Below are positions 40,230 to 49,626 of a DNA stretch of 64,000 bases, one piece after another. The notes below the pieces were generated by a model. The model was not told the origin of the DNA. It was given only the letters and a program-made list of their open reading frames with translations, and made no database searches. The first letter of the stretch is position 1. Each line of letters begins with the position of its first letter. Both the position numbers and the translations under genes were made by a program. The stretch comes from J054 sp964613615 (GTDB lineage Bacteria; Pseudomonadota; Gammaproteobacteria; Steroidobacterales; GCA-2729495), in contig CAZTIB010000213.1 in NCBI GenBank assembly GCA_964613615.1, forward strand, positions 30,963-94,962, given 5' to 3'.

Positions 40230-41102
40230 TCAGCCTCCGAGCTGCGCCAGCATTGCGGCACCGAGTTCGGCTGGCGAGCGCACCGTGCTGACGCCGGCTT
40301 GTTCCAGGGCCGCGTACTTGGCCTCGGCCGTGCCCTCGCCGCCGGAAATAATCGCCCCGGCATGGCCCATGCGCTTGCCGGGCGGCGCGGTGACGCCGGC
40401 GATGTATGCCACCACGGGTTTCGACACGTGGTCGGCGATGTAGCGAGCCGCGGCCTCTTCGTCGGTGCCGCCGATTTCACCCACCATGATGATGCCTTCC
40501 GTCACTGGGTCCTGCTCGAACAGTTCCAGGCAGTCGATAAAGTTCATGCCCCGCACCGGGTCTCCGCCAATTCCGACACAGGTGGTCTGTCCCAGGCCGT
40601 TGTTAGTGGTCTGGTACACCGCCTCGTAGGTCAGCGTGCCCGAGCGGGAGATGACGCCAACCCGGCCGGCCTGGTGAATAAAGCCAGGCATGATGCCGAT
40701 CTTGCACTCACCCGGCGTGATGACGCCCGGGCAGTTCGGGCCGATCAACCGGCAGTCGAAATCCCGCAGTACCGCCTTCACGCGGACCATGTCCATGACC
40801 GGAATGCCTTCGGTGATGCACACCACCAGGGCCACCCCCGCCTCCGCCGCCGCCAGGATGGCGTCCGCCGCCGCCGGCGCCGGCACAAAAATTACGCTAA
40901 CGTCAGCACCGGTTTCAGCCACGGCCTCGTCTACCGTGTTGAACACCGGTGTACCGAGGTGTTCTTCACCACCGCGGCCGGGCGTCACGCCCGCCACAAT
41001 CTGCGTGCCGTACTCGATGCACTGCTCGGCGTGAAAGGAACCCTGCCGGCCGGTCAGGCCCTGGCAGATAACCCTGGAGTCTTTGTTGACGAGGATGCTC
41101 AT
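40230..41102 (-). CDS. sucD: Succinyl-CoA synthetase alpha subunit
   Basis: This 290-residue ADP-forming subunit starts MSILVNKDSRVICQGLTGRQ with the CoA-binding Rossmann domain (GLTGRQGSFHAEQ). The phospho-histidine loop is GKRMGHAGAIISGG, and IGPNCPGVITPGECKIGIMP is conserved. With SucC it makes ATP/GTP from succinyl-CoA in the TCA cycle. The order sucC-sucD-nadE here is tight (34 and 18 bp). Confidence 0.97.
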   Translation of the reverse strand: MSILVNKDSRVICQGLTGRQGSFHAEQCIEYGTQIVAGVTPGRGGEEHLGTPVFNTVDEAVAETGADVSVIFVPAPAAADAILAAAEAGVALVVCITEGIPVMDMVRVKAVLRDFDCRLIGPNCPGVITPGECKIGIMPGFIHQAGRVGVISRSGTLTYEAVYQTTNNGLGQTTCVGIGGDPVRGMNFIDCLELFEQDPVTEGIIMVGEIGGTDEEAAARYIADHVSKPVVAYIAGVTAPPGKRMGHAGAIISGGEGTAEAKYAALEQAGVSTVRSPAELGAAMLAQLGG

Positions 41103-41136
41103 TAATCAGCCTGTTTCAGTGCCGGTATCTTGCAGT

Positions 41137-42294
41137 TCAAACCGCGGCGACGGCTTTCTCTGCCGCGTCCGTCAAATCTTCGGCCGGCGTAATCGCCAGA
41201 CCGCTTTCCGCCAGCAGGGCTTTGCCCTTGTCGACGTTCGTCCCCTCCAGACGCACGATGACCGGCACCTTGACGTCGATCTCGCGCACGGCCTGGATGA
41301 TGCCCTCGGCAATCAGATCGCAACGCACGATGCCACCGAAGATATTCACCAGAATAGCTTGCACGGAAGGATTCGACAGGATGAGTTTGAACGCTGCCGC
41401 CACGCGATCGGGCGTGGCACCGCCGCCGACATCGAGAAAATTCGCCGGATCGCCGCCGTGCAATTTGATCAGATCCATCGTTGCCATCGCGAGGCCGGCA
41501 CCGTTCACCATGCACGCGATGTTGCCGTCCAGTGACACGTAGTTCAGATCGTGCTCGGCGGCACTGCGCTCCATTTCATCTTCCTGTGACGGATCTCTCA
41601 TGGCCTGCAGTTCGGCCTGCCGGTACAGGGCGTTCTCGTCGATGTTGATCTTGGCATCCAGCGCAAGCAGTTCGCCGGCGTCGTTGACGATCAGCGGATT
41701 GATCTCCACCAGGCTGGCATCGGACTCAACCACGAGGCGATAGATCTTGCCCGCCAGGGCAACGAACTGCTTCACCTGCGCGTTGTTCAGACCGAGACCA
41801 TAGGCCAGCCCGCGGGCCTGGTAAGCCTGCAGCCCGGCGGCCGGATGCACGATGGCAGTCAGTATCTGTTCCGGGGTTTTCGCGGCGACCTCTTCTATGT
41901 CCATGCCGCCGGCCGCCGACGCAATGACGGCAATACGTTCGCGGCCGCGGTCCACCAGCATGCTCAGGTACAGCTCGCGCTCGATATTGCTGCCTTGTTC
42001 CACGTACACCTGATTCACAGGCAGACCCTCGGCGCCCGTCTGCGGGGTGACCAGGCGCTGGCCAAGCATTGCATCAGCGGCCTCGCGCACCGCTTCGGCG
42101 CTGCGGGCGAGCTTGATGCCGCCGCCTTTGCCACGGCCACCGGCGTGGACCTGCGCCTTCACGACCCAGACGGCGCCACCCAGCCGGCGCGCGGCCGCTT
42201 CTGCCTGGGCGGGCGTCGTGGCCACTTCACCCTGGCTCACGGCGATGCCGTAGCGCGAAAAGAGCTGCTTGGCCTGATATTCGTGCAGATTCAT
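41137..42294 (-). CDS. sucC: Succinyl-CoA synthetase beta subunit
   Basis: This 385-residue ATP-grasp subunit starts MNLHEYQAKQLFSRYGI, the family hallmark. Further on are VVKAQVHAGGRGKGGGIKLA and SLVEINPLIVNDAGELLALD (the metal-binding ENPL region), and FGGIVRCDLIAEGI. The sucC-sucD pair is transcribed away from pilS; the gap of 180 bp to pilS holds its promoter region. Confidence 0.97.
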   Translation of the reverse strand: MNLHEYQAKQLFSRYGIAVSQGEVATTPAQAEAAARRLGGAVWVVKAQVHAGGRGKGGGIKLARSAEAVREAADAMLGQRLVTPQTGAEGLPVNQVYVEQGSNIERELYLSMLVDRGRERIAVIASAAGGMDIEEVAAKTPEQILTAIVHPAAGLQAYQARGLAYGLGLNNAQVKQFVALAGKIYRLVVESDASLVEINPLIVNDAGELLALDAKINIDENALYRQAELQAMRDPSQEDEMERSAAEHDLNYVSLDGNIACMVNGAGLAMATMDLIKLHGGDPANFLDVGGGATPDRVAAAFKLILSNPSVQAILVNIFGGIVRCDLIAEGIIQAVREIDVKVPVIVRLEGTNVDKGKALLAESGLAITPAEDLTDAAEKAVAAV

Positions 42295-42474
42295 GAATCG
42301 TCCCGACGAGAGCGAAGCGGGCCGAGGCCCGGAGAGGCGCGTATTTTGCGCGAATCACCCCGCCATGGAAACCGCGGCAGAGAGCGGGCCACGCGGGCAG
42401 GAAGTGCGACGGCGATCACGCGCGGTGGGGCCTGATCGGACATAATCATAAAGCAACCGCCGACACCCCTTGCG

Positions 42475-44118
42475 ATGGATCTCGCTCAACAGACCCTGAA
42501 AGACACGCTGCCACCCGAGCCAGCCGCAACCTCCGTTGCACCGCAGGCCGATACGTCGCGGCGCATCGAACGGCTGGTGGCTGCATTCCGGCTCCTGATC
42601 GGCCTTGCGCTGGCTACCGTCGCCCTGCTCAGCCGGGAACCGCCGCTGCTCGACATCCGCTATCCCCAGCTGTTCCTGCTCGCCGCGCTGGGCTTTTCGC
42701 TGTTCGCGGCCGCAGTGCTGGCTCTGCCGTGGCGGCGGCCGACCCCGACGATGCTGGCGGACGTAGTGGCTGTTACGTTGCTGACGCACGCGGGTGGGGG
42801 CATTTCCAGTGGTATCGGGGCGCTGCTGATAGTGATGGTAGGTGCCGCAAGTCTTAGCCTGAGCAATCAACGCGCACTGCTGGCCGCCGCGATCAGCGCG
42901 CTGGCGATACTCGGCGAACAGACGCTGGCCTACGCCCAGGGGCTGTCGCCGGTCAATGCCTTCGTGCCGGCGGGGGTGCTGGGGGCGATCATTTTCGTCG
43001 TGGCGGCCACCGCCAGCCCGCTAGCGCGGCGCTTGCGGGAGACCGAGGCCCTGGCCATGCAGCAAGGCATCGATCTGGCGAATCTCGCCCAGCTCAACGA
43101 CTACGTGATACAGAACCTGCGTGAAAGCCTCGTGGTGGTGGACGAGGCGGACCAGATTCGCCTGATCAACCAGTCGGCTGCTGAACTGCTCGGAACCGAC
43201 GGCCGGATACCCGGCGAGCCGCTAGGCAGCGTTTCCAGCGACCTGGCGCGGGTGCTGCGCAACTGGCGCGGGGGTCATACCGGGCCCGACGCAACGCTTG
43301 GTTTTCCGGCCGCCGGTGGTGCAGCCAGGATCAATACTTACATCGCGCCGCTCGAGGGCCGCGAAGACGGGCCGGTGCTCATGTTCCTGGAGGATGCCAG
43401 CCTGCTGGCGGAGAAGGTCCGCCAAACCAAGCTCGTGGCCCTCGGCCGCTTGTCGGCCAGCATTGCCCACGAAATCCGCAACCCGGTGGGGGCTCTCAGC
43501 CACGCAGCCCAACTGCTGGGTGAGTCGCCCACCATCGGCACCGATGAGCGGCGCCTGCTGGAAATTATCAACCTGCACTCGCAGCGGGTCAGCGAAATTG
43601 TCGAGAACGTGATGCAATTGTCGCGTCGGGATGCAACGCGGCCGGAGTCAATCGCACTGGCAGCATGGACGCGCGATTTCGTGGCAGAATTCGGATCGAC
43701 TTGTGAGCTGCCCGCCGAGCGCTTCACGATCGGCAGCGCAGAACCCGGACTGGATGTGCGCATCGACCCGAGCCACCTCCGCCAGGTGTGCTGGAACCTG
43801 TGCGAAAACGCCGTGCAACACGCCGCCGGCGACGGTACGCAACCCATCGTAGACATTCGTTTCGGCTTGCTCGCTGGCACCGGCCGACCGTTCGTGGAGT
43901 TCGCGGACCGCGGCCCGGGCATCGATGTCGAGATGCGTGAACGCCTGTTCGAGCCCTTTGCCACCGGCCAAGCTGGCGGCACCGGCCTCGGCCTGTTCAT
44001 CTCGCGGGAACTCTGCGAATGCAACCGCGCAGCCCTGGCCTTCGAGCCGCGTGACGGCGGCGGCAGCATATTCCGTATCGTGTTCGCCGATCCGAAAAGG
44101 TGGGAGCGACGCACATGA
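42475..44118 (+). CDS. pilS: Sensor histidine kinase of the type IV pilus system
   Basis: This 547-residue kinase has an N-terminal block of about six transmembrane segments (up to residue 190), then a PAS-like segment (LAQLNDYVIQNLRESLVVVD, 200-320). The H-box SIAHEIRNPVGALSHAAQLL has the phospho-accepting H332, and the ATP-binding boxes are WNLCENAVQHA, FADRGPGID and GGTGLGLFISREL. It phosphorylates PilR to control pilA. Its stop overlaps the pilR start (ATGA). Confidence 0.93.
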   Translation: MDLAQQTLKDTLPPEPAATSVAPQADTSRRIERLVAAFRLLIGLALATVALLSREPPLLDIRYPQLFLLAALGFSLFAAAVLALPWRRPTPTMLADVVAVTLLTHAGGGISSGIGALLIVMVGAASLSLSNQRALLAAAISALAILGEQTLAYAQGLSPVNAFVPAGVLGAIIFVVAATASPLARRLRETEALAMQQGIDLANLAQLNDYVIQNLRESLVVVDEADQIRLINQSAAELLGTDGRIPGEPLGSVSSDLARVLRNWRGGHTGPDATLGFPAAGGAARINTYIAPLEGREDGPVLMFLEDASLLAEKVRQTKLVALGRLSASIAHEIRNPVGALSHAAQLLGESPTIGTDERRLLEIINLHSQRVSEIVENVMQLSRRDATRPESIALAAWTRDFVAEFGSTCELPAERFTIGSAEPGLDVRIDPSHLRQVCWNLCENAVQHAAGDGTQPIVDIRFGLLAGTGRPFVEFADRGPGIDVEMRERLFEPFATGQAGGTGLGLFISRELCECNRAALAFEPRDGGGSIFRIVFADPKRWERRT

Positions 44119-45434
44119 AAAAGCCCCTCGCCCTGGTGGTAGACGATGAGCCGGACCTGTGCGAACTGCTGGCGATGACACTGGACCGCATGCAGATCGA
44201 CACGGACACCTGCGGTGACCTCGCCTGCGCAAGGGAACGCCTGTCAAACCAGGACTACCAGCTGTGCCTGACGGACATGCGGCTGCCGGACGGCGACGGC
44301 CTCGAACTCGTGGCATGGATCCAGGAACAGAGCTTGCCCATCCCGGTGGCAGTCATCACTGCCCACGGCAATGTTGAAACGGCGGTCCGGGCGCTGAAGC
44401 TGGGCGCCTTCGACTTCGTGTCCAAACCCGTGGAATTGCAGTCGCTGCGCAAACTGGTATCGAGCGCGCTGAAGCTGCCCGGCAGCAGCGACGCCGCGCG
44501 CGACGCGAGCCCGTTGCTGGGCGAATCCGCGCCGATGGAAGAGCTGCGCCGGATGATCGCGAAGGTGGCCCGAAGTCAGGCCCCTGTGCACATCTCCGGC
44601 GAGTCCGGCACTGGCAAAGAGCTGGTGGCACGCCTGATTCACACCCAGGGCGCTCGCGCAGACGCGCCCTTCGTGCCGGTGAACTGCGGCGCAATTCCGA
44701 GCGAACTGATGGAAAGCGAGTTCTTCGGTCATCGCAAGGGCGCATTTACCGGCGCCGTCGCAGACAAGGAAGGACTGGCGCAGTCGGCAGAGGGCGGCAC
44801 ACTGTTCCTGGACGAGATCGCCGACCTGCCCCTGCCGATGCAGGTGAAGCTGCTGCGGGTCATCCAGGAAAAAACCGTGCGGCCAGTGGGCGCCACCGGG
44901 GAGGTGCCGGTGGACGTGCGAATTCTCAGCGCCACCCACAAAGACCTCCGCGCGCTGGTGGCAGCCGGGCAGTTTCGCGAAGACCTGTACTACCGCATCA
45001 ACGTCATCGAACTACGGGTGCCGCCGCTCCGCGAGCGCGGCGATGACGTCATGCTGCTGGGGCAGCACATCCTTGAGCGCCTGGCCGCTGAGCTGGGCCA
45101 GGCAACCCCGGAACTCGCCAGCGATGCCCGTGCGCGGCTCGCGGCCTACCGGTTTCCCGGTAACGTGCGCGAACTGGAAAACATTCTCGAGCGGGGCCTC
45201 GCACTGGCAGCAGGAGACCAGATCGAGGCGGACGACATCCTGTTGCAGGACGCGGAAACCGCCGACGAGACGGAGGCAGAAGCGGTGCTGGGCAAACGGC
45301 TGGAGTCGGTGGAGCGCGAAACCATCCGCAAGGCGCTGGAGGCCCACCGCTTCAACAAGACCCGCACGGCCGCCAGCCTCGGTCTAACGCTCAGGGCCTT
45401 GCGCTATCGAATGCAGAAGCTGGGCATGGACTGA
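44115..45434 (+). CDS. pilR: Sigma-54-dependent response regulator of pilA
   Basis: The 439-residue NtrC-type activator has a receiver domain with acidic pair D10-D11 and phospho-acceptor D54 (LCLTDMRLPDGDG); an AAA+ domain with Walker A GESGTGKE near 163-170 and the sigma-54 contact loop GAFTGA near 209-214; and a Fis-type HTH at the end (HRFNKTRTAASLGLTLRALR). ATG 44115 overlaps the pilS stop. It sits 236 bp upstream of pilA, whose sigma-54 promoter it should activate. Confidence 0.95.
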   Translation: MKKPLALVVDDEPDLCELLAMTLDRMQIDTDTCGDLACARERLSNQDYQLCLTDMRLPDGDGLELVAWIQEQSLPIPVAVITAHGNVETAVRALKLGAFDFVSKPVELQSLRKLVSSALKLPGSSDAARDASPLLGESAPMEELRRMIAKVARSQAPVHISGESGTGKELVARLIHTQGARADAPFVPVNCGAIPSELMESEFFGHRKGAFTGAVADKEGLAQSAEGGTLFLDEIADLPLPMQVKLLRVIQEKTVRPVGATGEVPVDVRILSATHKDLRALVAAGQFREDLYYRINVIELRVPPLRERGDDVMLLGQHILERLAAELGQATPELASDARARLAAYRFPGNVRELENILERGLALAAGDQIEADDILLQDAETADETEAEAVLGKRLESVERETIRKALEAHRFNKTRTAASLGLTLRALRYRMQKLGMD

Positions 45435-45444
45435 TGCCCTGAAT

Positions 45445-45482
45445 GTGACGCAGAACGTCACAAACTGACGCAGGGGGTCACA
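45445..45482 (+). promoter_or_regulatory. Two tandem operator-like repeats upstream of pilA, probable PilR sites
   Basis: A perfect palindrome GTGACG-CAGAA-CGTCAC (45445-45461) is followed 20 bp later by a related site, TGAC-N7-GTCA (45466-45480). Each is TGACGCAG followed, three or four bases on, by GTCACA. The 20-bp spacing is two helical turns. The centre lies about 155 bp upstream of the expected pilA start of transcription, a typical enhancer position for an NtrC-type activator. Assignment to PilR is inference. Confidence 0.55.
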
Positions 45483-45590
45483 CCGGGCCCGGGATGACAC
45501 GATCTTATGTTGCACCCCACAGGAATCTGCACCGTGTTGAGAATAATAAGTCCATCCTTTTCAGAAAGTTAGGCTTGGCGCACAGAAAGA

Positions 45591-45606
45591 TGGCACGCGG
45601 TTTGCA
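45591..45606 (+). promoter_or_regulatory. Sigma-54 promoter of pilA
   Basis: TGGCACG-N4-TTGCA matches the -24/-12 consensus in full, with GG at 45592-45593 and GC at 45604-45605. Transcription should begin near 45617, giving a leader of about 53 bases. The adjacent PilS/PilR system provides the activator. Confidence 0.9.
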
Positions 45607-45669
45607 ACTATCCTCCGCAGGCTTTGTGCCGAAACGTTTTTAACCATCTCATCTCAGGGAGAGATACCG

Positions 45670-46170
45670 ATGAAGACAGTGCAGAAGGGCTTTACGCTCA
45701 TCGAACTCATGATCGTCGTGGCGATCATCGGCATTCTGGCCGCGATCGCCATCCCGGCCTACCAGGACTACACGATCCGCGCCCAGGTTTCTGAAGGCCT
45801 GTCGCTGGCCTCTGCTGCCAAGGCGGCCGTGGCCGAAACCTGGCTGGTCCGTGGCACGGCTCCTGCCGGTCGCCCCGAAGCCGGCATGAACGGCGTCGCC
45901 ACCGACACGAACGGTAAGTACGTGTTGAGCGTGGATGTGGCTGCCGGTGAGGTCATCATCACTTACGGTAACGCGGTCAACGGCGCCGTAGTCAACGACA
46001 TACTGGTGCTGACGCCGTTCCAGAGCGCGGACAACAGTATCTCCTGGCGCTGTGGCAATGGTGACGACCCGATTACGGCCCTTGGCCCGATCGGTAATGA
46101 CACCGGCGCCAGTGGTGGTACGACCATGGAAGAGCAGTACCTGCCGTCTAACTGCCGCACCGGTGGTTAA
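45670..46170 (+). CDS. pilA: Type IV major pilin
   Basis: The 166-residue prepilin has a 7-residue leader (MKTVQKG) cut before FTLIELMIVVAIIGILAAIA, the canonical type IVa N-methylated helix with Glu5. The globular part carries two cysteines (SWRCGNGDD and LPSNCRTGG) about 38 residues apart that should form the C-terminal D-loop disulfide. AGGGAGAGA precedes the ATG. It is transcribed alone: a strong terminator follows at 46195. Confidence 0.95.
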   Translation: MKTVQKGFTLIELMIVVAIIGILAAIAIPAYQDYTIRAQVSEGLSLASAAKAAVAETWLVRGTAPAGRPEAGMNGVATDTNGKYVLSVDVAAGEVIITYGNAVNGAVVNDILVLTPFQSADNSISWRCGNGDDPITALGPIGNDTGASGGTTMEEQYLPSNCRTGG

Positions 46171-46194
46171 TCGCTGAAGGACTCTAAGTCCCGG

Positions 46195-46225
46195 AAAGGG
46201 GCCCTGCGGGGCCCCTTTTCTTTTT
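46195..46225 (+). terminator. Intrinsic terminator behind pilA
   Basis: Arms AAAGGGGCCC (46195-46204) and GGGCCCCTTT (46209-46218) with a TGCG loop are followed by a T-rich run. The pilA stop is 25 bases upstream. Confidence 0.9.
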
Positions 46226-46636
46226 CCGGGCTAGTCCCATTGCCTGAAGCATCAACCGGCAGGATCCGCGGGGCCTGCCAACCCCCCACCAGCCCCGGCC
46301 ACCTTGGGCCGCTGGAACGGGTGACAGCCAGGCATACGCAGCGCCGGCCCCGGGAGCAGAGCCTGGCTGGCCCAGCAGCCCAGCGGCGAGCGAGGGAGGC
46401 CACGGCAAGCCGGCCCGGGCGACGATGGCGGCCAACAGACCCGCGCCCGACCCTGTTGACACCGATCGACTACCCTGGACAGCTGGCCTTCCGGGGCCGC
46501 CGGGCGGGCGGGCGTGAAGTACGTCAAGAAACGGGTTTTCGCTGCTTGCACAGCGCGCGACCCTTCTTCAGACTATGTCATATGTCAGAGCGTATGCGCC
46601 TGATTACTTGGGGTTTTCCACCAGCGTGAGGAGTGC
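46226..46636. other. 411-bp gap between pilA and pilB without a recognisable gene
   Basis: The stretch is very GC-rich in its first 280 bases and carries no reading frame with family features on either strand. Near its right end TTGCAC at about 46552 could be a -35 element, but no good -10 follows at the right distance. GAGGAG at 46626-46631 is the pilB ribosome site. Confidence 0.5.
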
Positions 46637-48355
46637 ATGGCCGTCTCCGCCACATCAGCACAGCTGACCGGCTTGCCGCGCCGGCTGGTTCAGGACGGCA
46701 TCGTCACTGAAGATATCTGCCTGCAGGCGCTGGAAGACGCGAAAGGCGCCGGCCAGACGCTCGTTGCCTATCTCGTCGACAAGGAACTGGCGGACCCGCA
46801 CAAGGTCGCCGTCGCGGCCTCCCACGAGTTCGGCGTCCCGCTGATGGATCTCACCGCGCTGGAACTCGACCTGGATGCCGCGCGCTCCGTCAGCCAGAAG
46901 CTGCTGAACAAGCACAAGGTGCTGCCGTTGTTGCGCCGCGGGCAGCGAATGTTCCTGGCCGTCTCCGACCCGACTAATCTCCAGGCCATCGACGAAATCA
47001 AGTTCCAGACCGGGTTCCGGATCGACCCGGTCGTGGTCGAGCAGAACAAGCTCGAGGAAATTGTTAACAGTGTGCTCGAGGCCGTCGACACGTCCATGGC
47101 CAATTTCGACGAGGACGACTTCGACCTCGAGAGCCTCGAAATCTCGGGCGGCGACGAGGATCTCGGTGATGACGTCACGCGCGACGACGTCGACGATGCG
47201 CCGGTGGTGCGCTTCGTGAACAAGATCATGCTCGATGCAATTAAACGCGGCGCGTCGGATATCCATTTCGAACCCTATGAAAAGATCTTCCGGGTTCGCA
47301 CCCGCCAGGACGGCATGCTGAAACAGGTGGCAACACCGCCCATCGCCCTGGCGCCGAAGGTCTGTGCCCGGCTCAAGGTCATGGCGCGAATGGACATCGC
47401 CGAACGGCGAGTGCCGCAGGATGGCCGGATCAAGATGCGCCTGTCGAAGAACCGCGCCATCGACTTCCGCGTGAATACCTGCCCGACGCTGTTCGGCGAG
47501 AAGATCGTGATGCGTATTCTCGACCCCAGCAGCGCGAAGCTGGGCATCGACGCGCTGGGCTACGAAGCGCACCAGAAAGACGCTTATCTAAACACGCTGG
47601 CGCAGCCCTACGGCATGATCCTGGTCACCGGCCCGACGGGCAGCGGCAAGACGGTGTCCCTGTACACCGGCCTGAATATACTGAACGAAGAAGGCACGAA
47701 TATTTCCACCGCGGAAGACCCGGCGGAAATCAACCTGCCAGGCGTCAACCAGGTCAACGTGAACACCAAGGTGGGCCTGACGTTCGCATCGGCCTTGCGC
47801 GCCTTTCTGCGCCAGGATCCGGACGTGATCATGGTGGGTGAGATTCGTGACCTGGAGACCGCGGAAATCGCCATCAAGGCGGCGCAGACAGGCCACCTTG
47901 TGCTGTCTACCCTGCATACGAACGATGCGCCCCGCACGCTGACCCGCATGGTGGACATGGGCGTGAAACCCTACGCGATCGCCAGCACCGTCAGCCTGAT
48001 CATCGCGCAGCGCCTCGCGCGGCGGCTGTGCGAGAACTGCAAGGAAGTAAAGGACATTCCCGATGAAGCCCTGTTGCAGGAGGGCTTTACGAAAGACGAA
48101 GTCGGCGGGGTGCGAATTTACGGCCCCGTAGGCTGCAAGCAGTGCAACGACGGCTACAAGGGCCGCGTGGGCATTTACCAGGTGATGCCGGTGACCGAAA
48201 CCATTGCGCGGATCATTATGGAGGGCGGCAACGCGACGCAGATTGCCGACCAGGCTGCCTCAGAAGGTGTCTGGGATCTGCGCCGCTCCGCGCTGCAGAA
48301 AGTGAAGGACGGGATTACCAGCCTCGAAGAAATCAACCGGGTTACGATTGAGTGA
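46637..48355 (+). CDS. pilB: Type IV pilus extension ATPase
   Basis: This 572-residue protein has an N-terminal MshEN/GSPII_E domain, then a hexameric ATPase with Walker A GPTGSGKTVSLYTGL near 331-345, the Asp and His boxes (VGEIRDLETAEIAIKAAQTG; STLHTNDAPRTLTRM) and a tetracysteine zinc site (CENCKEVKD and CKQCNDGYKG). It powers pilus assembly at the inner membrane. It precedes pilC by 53 bp. Confidence 0.96.
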   Translation: MAVSATSAQLTGLPRRLVQDGIVTEDICLQALEDAKGAGQTLVAYLVDKELADPHKVAVAASHEFGVPLMDLTALELDLDAARSVSQKLLNKHKVLPLLRRGQRMFLAVSDPTNLQAIDEIKFQTGFRIDPVVVEQNKLEEIVNSVLEAVDTSMANFDEDDFDLESLEISGGDEDLGDDVTRDDVDDAPVVRFVNKIMLDAIKRGASDIHFEPYEKIFRVRTRQDGMLKQVATPPIALAPKVCARLKVMARMDIAERRVPQDGRIKMRLSKNRAIDFRVNTCPTLFGEKIVMRILDPSSAKLGIDALGYEAHQKDAYLNTLAQPYGMILVTGPTGSGKTVSLYTGLNILNEEGTNISTAEDPAEINLPGVNQVNVNTKVGLTFASALRAFLRQDPDVIMVGEIRDLETAEIAIKAAQTGHLVLSTLHTNDAPRTLTRMVDMGVKPYAIASTVSLIIAQRLARRLCENCKEVKDIPDEALLQEGFTKDEVGGVRIYGPVGCKQCNDGYKGRVGIYQVMPVTETIARIIMEGGNATQIADQAASEGVWDLRRSALQKVKDGITSLEEINRVTIE

Positions 48356-48408
48356 TGCCGCGCGGCGCGGCAAATCAGTTCGCATAGACACACACGGAAC
48401 GGAATCCA

Positions 48409-49626
48409 ATGGCCGGATCAATAGCAGTTAAGCAGACCCCCTTCAGCTGGGAAGGGACAGACACCAAGGGCAACCGCATCAAGGGCAAGACCATTGCCAC
48501 GGACGAGGCTGCCTTGCGCGCCGAACTGCGCCGGCAAGGCGTGGTGCCGGTCCGTGTGCGCAAGCAAAGCAGCCTGTTCCAGTCCAAGGGCACGGTTACC
48601 CCGCAGGACATCGCGATATTCAGCCGGCAGCTGGCCACGATGCTGACGGCCGGTATCCCGCTGGTGCAGTCCTTTGAAATTGTCGGTAACGGCCACGAAA
48701 ACCCGGCCATGGCGGAACTGATCCTCGCGGTGAAGCAGGATGTCGAGGGCGGCACCGCGCTGGCCGAGGCGCTGGGCAAGCATCCGCTGCACTTCGACGA
48801 CTTGTACGTGAACCTGGTGGAAGCCGGCGAACAGGCCGGTGCTCTTGAGACACTGCTCGACAAGATCGCCACCTACAAGGAAAAGACCGAGGCGATCAAG
48901 AAAAAGATCAAGAAGGCCTTGTTCTACCCCGGCGCCGTGCTGGCCGTCGCTGCGGTAGTCACCACGATCCTGCTGATTTTCGTGATCCCGGAGTTCGAGA
49001 ATCTATTCCAGGGCTTTGGTGCCGACTTGCCGGCCTTCACGCGCATGGTGATTAGCCTCTCCGAATTCATGCGCAGCCAGGGCTGGCTGGTGGCCTTTGT
49101 CATCGGCGGCTCGATCAGCGGCTACCTGTACATGAAGAAGCGTTCCAAGCGCTTGCGGGAAATACAGGACCGAATCGTGCTTAAGCTGCCAATCATCGGC
49201 AGCATCATGAACAAAGCCGCCATTGCCCGTTTCGCGCGGACGCTGTCGACCATGTTCAGCGCCGGCGTACCGCTGGTGGAAGCCCTCCAGTCCGTGTCCG
49301 GTGCCTGCGGCAACGTGGTCTTCGAGATGGCCGTGCTGGAGATGAAGGACGAGGTCGCCACGGGGCAGCGCCTGCAGCGAGCCATGGAGAACACCGAGCT
49401 GTTTCCTAACATGGTGATTCAGATGGTCGCGGTGGGCGAGGAATCCGGTTCCCTGGACGAGATGTCCGCGAAAGTTGCCGACTTCTATGAAGAGGACGTC
49501 GACAACGCGGTGGACAGCCTCAGCAGCCTGCTGGAGCCGATGATCATGGCCATCCTCGGTGTGCTGGTGGGCGGCCTGGTCGTTGCCATGTATCTGCCCA
49601 TCTTCAAGATGGGAGCGGTGATCTGA
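48409..49626 (+). CDS. pilC: Type IV pilus platform protein
   Basis: This 405-residue inner-membrane protein has two T2SS_F domains: FSRQLATMLTAGIPLVQSFE and FARTLSTMFSAGVPLVEALQ are the paired cytoplasmic repeats, with hydrophobic helices at about 170-190, 220-240 and 375-400. It couples PilB rotation to pilin insertion. Its stop overlaps the probable CTG start of pilD. Confidence 0.96.
   Translation: MAGSIAVKQTPFSWEGTDTKGNRIKGKTIATDEAALRAELRRQGVVPVRVRKQSSLFQSKGTVTPQDIAIFSRQLATMLTAGIPLVQSFEIVGNGHENPAMAELILAVKQDVEGGTALAEALGKHPLHFDDLYVNLVEAGEQAGALETLLDKIATYKEKTEAIKKKIKKALFYPGAVLAVAAVVTTILLIFVIPEFENLFQGFGADLPAFTRMVISLSEFMRSQGWLVAFVIGGSISGYLYMKKRSKRLREIQDRIVLKLPIIGSIMNKAAIARFARTLSTMFSAGVPLVEALQSVSGACGNVVFEMAVLEMKDEVATGQRLQRAMENTELFPNMVIQMVAVGEESGSLDEMSAKVADFYEEDVDNAVDSLSSLLEPMIMAILGVLVGGLVVAMYLPIFKMGAVI

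Noticed and set aside
46184..46629. Overlapping frames on both strands in the pilA-pilB gap as small genes
   Set aside because: Products are low-complexity P/G/A/R-rich, lack ribosome sites and overlap the pilA terminator.
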